64,000 nt of DNA from NCBI RefSeq assembly GCF_039543665.1, contig NZ_BAABKE010000008.1:1-64000 (forward strand), read 5' to 3'. The stretch comes from Wohlfahrtiimonas larvae. Its GTDB lineage: Bacteria > Pseudomonadota > Gammaproteobacteria > Cardiobacteriales > Wohlfahrtiimonadaceae. A model generated the notes under the pieces. The model was not told the origin of the DNA. It saw only the letters and a list, made by a program, of their open reading frames with translations, and did not search any database. Made by a program: the position numbers and the translations under genes. Shown here piece by piece: positions 60,882 through 64,000 of this stretch (position 1 is its first letter; each line of letters opens with the position of its first letter).

Positions 60882-61751
60882 ATGATTGATATTGCGTTGC
60901 TCACAGCTGTTTTTGTTGTGGGGTTTAATGGTTCTTTGCATTGTTTTGGTATGTGTGGGCCTGTTGTTGGTATTTTGGGAATGAATACAGAAGCTAAAGG
61001 CAATGGCAGAAAAATTGGTGCAGCATTATGTTATAACTTAGGTCGAATCACAACCTACATGCTGCTTGGCGTAATTGCAATGTTATTAAGTGTTGCAATG
61101 AAGGACCTTAAGCCATTACAAATTGTGATTCGTTATTTTGCTGGCATTGTGATGCTATTTGTGGCGTTGCAATTGATTGGCTTTCCTCAATTTTTAGCAT
61201 TCATTGAAAAACCAATGAGTAAATTGTCACGTCCGATTTCAAAATTAACGCGTAAATTTTTCCCAATTAAATCATTTTTTGGAGCTTATATTGCAGGCTT
61301 GGCATGGGGATTATTGCCATGTGGCATGGTTTACATGGCATTTGCGATGAGTTTAGGTGCTGAAAATGCAGTAACTGCACCATTAGTCATGTTGTTTTTT
61401 GGTTTAGGCACATTACCTATGATGATCACATTAAGTATTTCAGGCAACTTCTTTGGCAGTTTCTTCTCTTCTCCAAAAGCACGTAAATTAGCAGGTTTAA
61501 TTGTTTTATTGATGACAGTATTTTATATGGGATCAATGCTTATGAATGACTTAGGTAAAGGTGGCATGAATCATGGTAGTCATGGCGAAATGAATCACGC
61601 AGAAATGGATCACAGTACAATGGATCATTCTAAGATGGATATGCCTGCAATGGATCATAGCCAAATGGACCATTCACAAATGAACCATGCAGAAATGGAT
61701 CACAGTACGATGGACCACTCACAGATGGACCATTCAAACATGCAGCACTGA
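60882..61751 (+). CDS. TauE/DsbD-like membrane protein with Met/His-rich tail
   Basis: 289 residues. Six helices with GSLHCFGMCGP (Cys21, Cys25) in helix 1 and GLAWGLLPCGMVYMAF in helix 4, the two half-motifs of the sulfite-exporter/DsbD_2-like group (COG2836). Members take part in copper handling and cytochrome oxidase biogenesis. From about residue 230 the C-terminus is a tail of MDHS-type repeats with over a dozen Met and His, a soft-metal-binding string facing one side of the membrane. AAAGGGAG precedes the start. It heads an operon with the copper receptor. Confidence 0.87.
   Translation: MIDIALLTAVFVVGFNGSLHCFGMCGPVVGILGMNTEAKGNGRKIGAALCYNLGRITTYMLLGVIAMLLSVAMKDLKPLQIVIRYFAGIVMLFVALQLIGFPQFLAFIEKPMSKLSRPISKLTRKFFPIKSFFGAYIAGLAWGLLPCGMVYMAFAMSLGAENAVTAPLVMLFFGLGTLPMMITLSISGNFFGSFFSSPKARKLAGLIVLLMTVFYMGSMLMNDLGKGGMNHGSHGEMNHAEMDHSTMDHSKMDMPAMDHSQMDHSQMNHAEMDHSTMDHSQMDHSNMQH
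61564..61748 (+). repeat. MDHS-coding tandem repeat
   Basis: Degenerate 12- to 15-base units coding for MNHAEMDHSTMDHS and variants. A block coding for MNHAEMDHSTMDHS is found twice (from about 61588 and 61681) with mostly synonymous changes, which indicates an internal duplication kept under protein-level selection. Confidence 0.85.
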
Positions 61752-61760
61752 GCAAATTAA

Positions 61761-61794
61761 TAATCTAGGAATATTGGGTGATATTCCTAGATTA
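61761..61794. other. 14-bp-stem hairpin between the TauE-like and receptor genes
   Basis: TAATCTAGGAATAT / ATATTCCTAGATTA with a six-base loop and no T run. Either an operator or an intercistronic RNA hairpin that sets the ratio of the two products. Confidence 0.6.
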
Positions 61795-61828
61795 AAACAT
61801 CGCTGATCATAACCCCCAAGGAGAAATC

Positions 61829-63814
61829 ATGAAACAAAAAGCGCTATTTTTAGCGGTTTTAGGCATCCTTATGCCCGAAATTTATGCAGAAGAAACACTT
61901 GCAGCATTGGATGATATTCAGGTCATTGCAAAGATTTCAAATCAACCCAATATTCAAACCATTAATACCAAAGAAGCAATTCAACCAATGCCGGCACAAG
62001 ATGGTGCTGAATTATTAAAATTGATCCCTAACTTAAGCGTTGCTAGAAAAGGCGGTGGTGGCGGTGAACCTGTATTCCGTGGTTTGGGTGGTTCGCGCTT
62101 AAAAATATTAAGCAATGACGCAATGATTTTGGGTGGTTGTGGCGGACGAATGGATCCCCCCACTGCTTATATTTATCCTGAATCTTATGATGAAGTTGTT
62201 TTTATTAAAGGCCCACAATCTGTGCAGTATGGTCCGGGTAATATTGCAGGCGTTGCAAGATTTGTGAGAAATGATATTAAATTGGATGAATTCACCACAA
62301 AGTTTAGTGGATCAATAATGGGCGGATCATATGATCGCTTAGAATCCTATGCAGATGCCATCATTGGTAATCAATGGGGATATATTCACGCTAACGGCAC
62401 ATATAATAAATCCAATGATTATAAAGATGGATCAGGCGATAAAATTCATTCTGAATATAAACGCTCTAGCCAAACGATTGAATTAGGTTTAACCCCGACA
62501 AAAGATACTTTGATTGAATTGGGCTATGATCGTAGCCGTGGTCATACATTCTATGCGGATAGAATGATGGATGGCACAAAGTTTGATCGTGACAGTTGGC
62601 GCTTAAAGGTTAAGCAAGAAAATATCTCTGAATGGCTAACAAAATTACAGTTTGAATATAGCCATAATAAGATTGATCATGTGATGGATAACTATACTTA
62701 TCGCACAGTGATGCCAAATAAAATGGGCAAAAAAATGTATGCATTGAGTAATCCTGCACGCACAACACAAACAGCCAAGTTGTTTGCAGAATTATCTTTG
62801 GGCGATACTGAAACAGTTTTGGGTATGGATTGGTTTGCGGATCGTCATAAATTACGCATGACAGGGATGAAACCCAATTTACTCGAAGTTCAAAATTATA
62901 AAAATATGCCTTATCAGTTGAATCAAAAATTTAAAAATATTGGTATTTTTGCGGAAACTTCATGGTTTATAACGGATGACCAAAAATTGGTTGTCGGTTA
63001 TCGTCATGATCGTAATGATGCTAAATATAATCCTAATTTTGGCAAAGGCAAAGATATTGCACTCAATGCATTATCGAAACGTTATAACTTAGATTCAGCA
63101 TTTATTCGCTATGAACATGCAGTGAATGATTGGTTGTTCCATGCAGGTTATGGTATGGCGCAACGCTCACCTGATTTCTGGGAAAGAAGTCGAATGGACG
63201 GTGAAAATGTTAAAAAAGAGACAAATCATGAAATTGATTTTGGTTTCTTGTATAACACAGATACCTTGGCAGTTTCCACTACAGTATTTGCGAGTAAAAT
63301 GAAAGATTACATCCTAATTGATCAAGGGCAGGCTCGTAATATTGATGCGGATCGTTATGGTGCAGAGGCTCAAGTACAATGGAATTTTGCACAGAATTGG
63401 AATGTAAGTAGTAGCTTAGCTTATACATACGGTAAAAATAAAACAGATCATAGAGCCTTGGCACAAATCGCCCCATTAGAATGGAATACGAGTTTAAACT
63501 GGAGCAATGAAACGTTCAGTGCAGGAGCAGTTTGGCATGTTGTGAATTCACAGCATCGTTATGCAGAGGGGCAAGGCAATATCTTTGGTGCGGATTCTGG
63601 TCCGGGTGCGGGTTTTGGCATATTGTCATTGAATGCATCATGGAAAGTTAAAAATGAATTCACATTGTTAGCGGGTGTGGATAATGTTTTTGATAAGAAT
63701 TATTCAGAGTTTATCAGCCGTTCTGCTTATGACATTTATCCTTATGAGGCTAGTAAATTTAGAGTGAATGAACCAGGTCGACGTTTTTGGGTACGCATGA
63801 ATGTGAGCCTCTAA
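61829..63814 (+). CDS. TonB-dependent copper receptor (OprC/NosA type)
   Basis: 661 residues, signal peptide of about 20. Plug domain with PNLSVARKGGGGGEPVFRGLGGSR, then GGC104-GGR-M108-DPPTAY, the CxxxM copper site of OprC, and FIKGPQSVQYGPG. The rest is a 22-strand barrel ending in an aromatic/hydrophobic C-terminal strand (FWVRMNVSL). It imports copper across the outer membrane using TonB energy. AAGGAG precedes the ATG. Four bases separate it from the next gene. Confidence 0.93.
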   Translation: MKQKALFLAVLGILMPEIYAEETLAALDDIQVIAKISNQPNIQTINTKEAIQPMPAQDGAELLKLIPNLSVARKGGGGGEPVFRGLGGSRLKILSNDAMILGGCGGRMDPPTAYIYPESYDEVVFIKGPQSVQYGPGNIAGVARFVRNDIKLDEFTTKFSGSIMGGSYDRLESYADAIIGNQWGYIHANGTYNKSNDYKDGSGDKIHSEYKRSSQTIELGLTPTKDTLIELGYDRSRGHTFYADRMMDGTKFDRDSWRLKVKQENISEWLTKLQFEYSHNKIDHVMDNYTYRTVMPNKMGKKMYALSNPARTTQTAKLFAELSLGDTETVLGMDWFADRHKLRMTGMKPNLLEVQNYKNMPYQLNQKFKNIGIFAETSWFITDDQKLVVGYRHDRNDAKYNPNFGKGKDIALNALSKRYNLDSAFIRYEHAVNDWLFHAGYGMAQRSPDFWERSRMDGENVKKETNHEIDFGFLYNTDTLAVSTTVFASKMKDYILIDQGQARNIDADRYGAEAQVQWNFAQNWNVSSSLAYTYGKNKTDHRALAQIAPLEWNTSLNWSNETFSAGAVWHVVNSQHRYAEGQGNIFGADSGPGAGFGILSLNASWKVKNEFTLLAGVDNVFDKNYSEFISRSAYDIYPYEASKFRVNEPGRRFWVRMNVSL

Positions 63815-63818
63815 GATT

Positions 63819-64000
63819 ATGTTTAAAATCTCTAATATTGTGCTGTTTGTGATTGTTGCGCTTGGCCATTGCGGTATTATCTATATTGTTTTGAGTTCCC
63901 CCGAAAAACAGTATGAACAAAAGCTAGTAATTGCAGGCACAATATTAGAGATGACAGTTTTAAATGTTATGGAAGCAGCGCCACCTGAAGAAAAAGTGGT
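63819..64000 (+). CDS. TonB-like energy transducer, N-terminal part
   Basis: 60 codons are visible before the window ends. MFKISNIVLFVIVALGHCGI gives a single N-terminal helix with a histidine in the membrane, as TonB has, followed by a periplasmic part starting to be Pro/Glu-rich (EAAPPEEKVV). Directly behind the receptor gene, so probably its dedicated TonB. The C-terminal domain is outside the window. Confidence 0.75.
   Translation, partial: MFKISNIVLFVIVALGHCGIIYIVLSSPEKQYEQKLVIAGTILEMTVLNVMEAAPPEEKV

Noticed and set aside
61564..61748. Short regular repeats resembling a CRISPR array
   Set aside because: Units are 12-15 bases, in frame, contiguous and without spacers; they code the MDHS tail.

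Overview
The window is an AT-rich stretch of a gammaproteobacterial chromosome. Pointers to this class are a RecC gene, the two-domain HisB, a ProP with its C-terminal coiled coil, a rimI operon with a psi-like (HolD position) gene, a two-domain L25, a MenA of the E. coli type, and ynbA/ynbB/ynbC/ynbD homologues. The AT bias and gene mix would suit Cardiobacteriales-like genera (Ignatzschineria, Wohlfahrtiimonas), but that is inference. No phage, transposase, CRISPR array or tRNA was recognised.

Layout. 1-1030: end of an rRNA operon (5S rRNA and terminator), then two small unrecognised genes. 1035-10421: low-molecular-weight tyrosine phosphatase, divergent recC, then pssA, a UDG-like/psi gene, rimI, tusA-like, rpfE-like and recJ. 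10497-17422: guaB, lysS, mtnN, a DUF2069 membrane protein, mutM, proP. 17472-25263: mliC-like lipoprotein, DEAD-box helicase, a frameshifted small ORF, menA, ridA, an AEC transporter, two small membrane-protein genes, glyA. 25394-30756: methyltransferase, parC, rplY, pth, ychF. 30872-37340 (minus strand): hisG-D-C-B-A-F-IE, which lacks hisH. 37510-40151: two exported proteins of unknown function sharing a nearly identical signal-peptide DNA segment. 40234-45689: fsr, a cyanide-insensitive-type cytochrome bd operon (cioAB plus a small one-helix protein) and a DHA2 transporter. 45782-49462: a Fur-box-controlled esterase, divergent from metNIQ, whose leader looks like a SAM-II riboswitch followed by an intrinsic terminator. 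49636-51030: a PEBP-like protein and an AraC regulator.

51027-59217 is the most unusual region. Homologues of E. coli ynbA, ynbC and ynbD (with two extra membrane proteins) run leftward; ynbB and a PlsC-like acyltransferase run rightward. Between the two arms sits rtcB-prfH, an RNA-ligase and ribosome-rescue pair. A 13-bp palindrome of the form TAAACAGTGTTTA occurs in front of both arms, suggesting common control of an uncharacterised phospholipid pathway. The rtcB leader carries a 14-codon reading frame with a very strong ribosome binding site, whose 3' end lies in a hairpin; this could be a sensor of translation damage.

59385-64000 looks like a copper locus: a CopY-type repressor with CXCX4CXC, a HutC/GntR regulator, a matching 18-bp palindrome, a TauE/DsbD-like membrane protein with a Met/His repeat tail, a TonB-dependent copper receptor with the CxxxM motif, and the start of a tonB-like gene cut by the window end.
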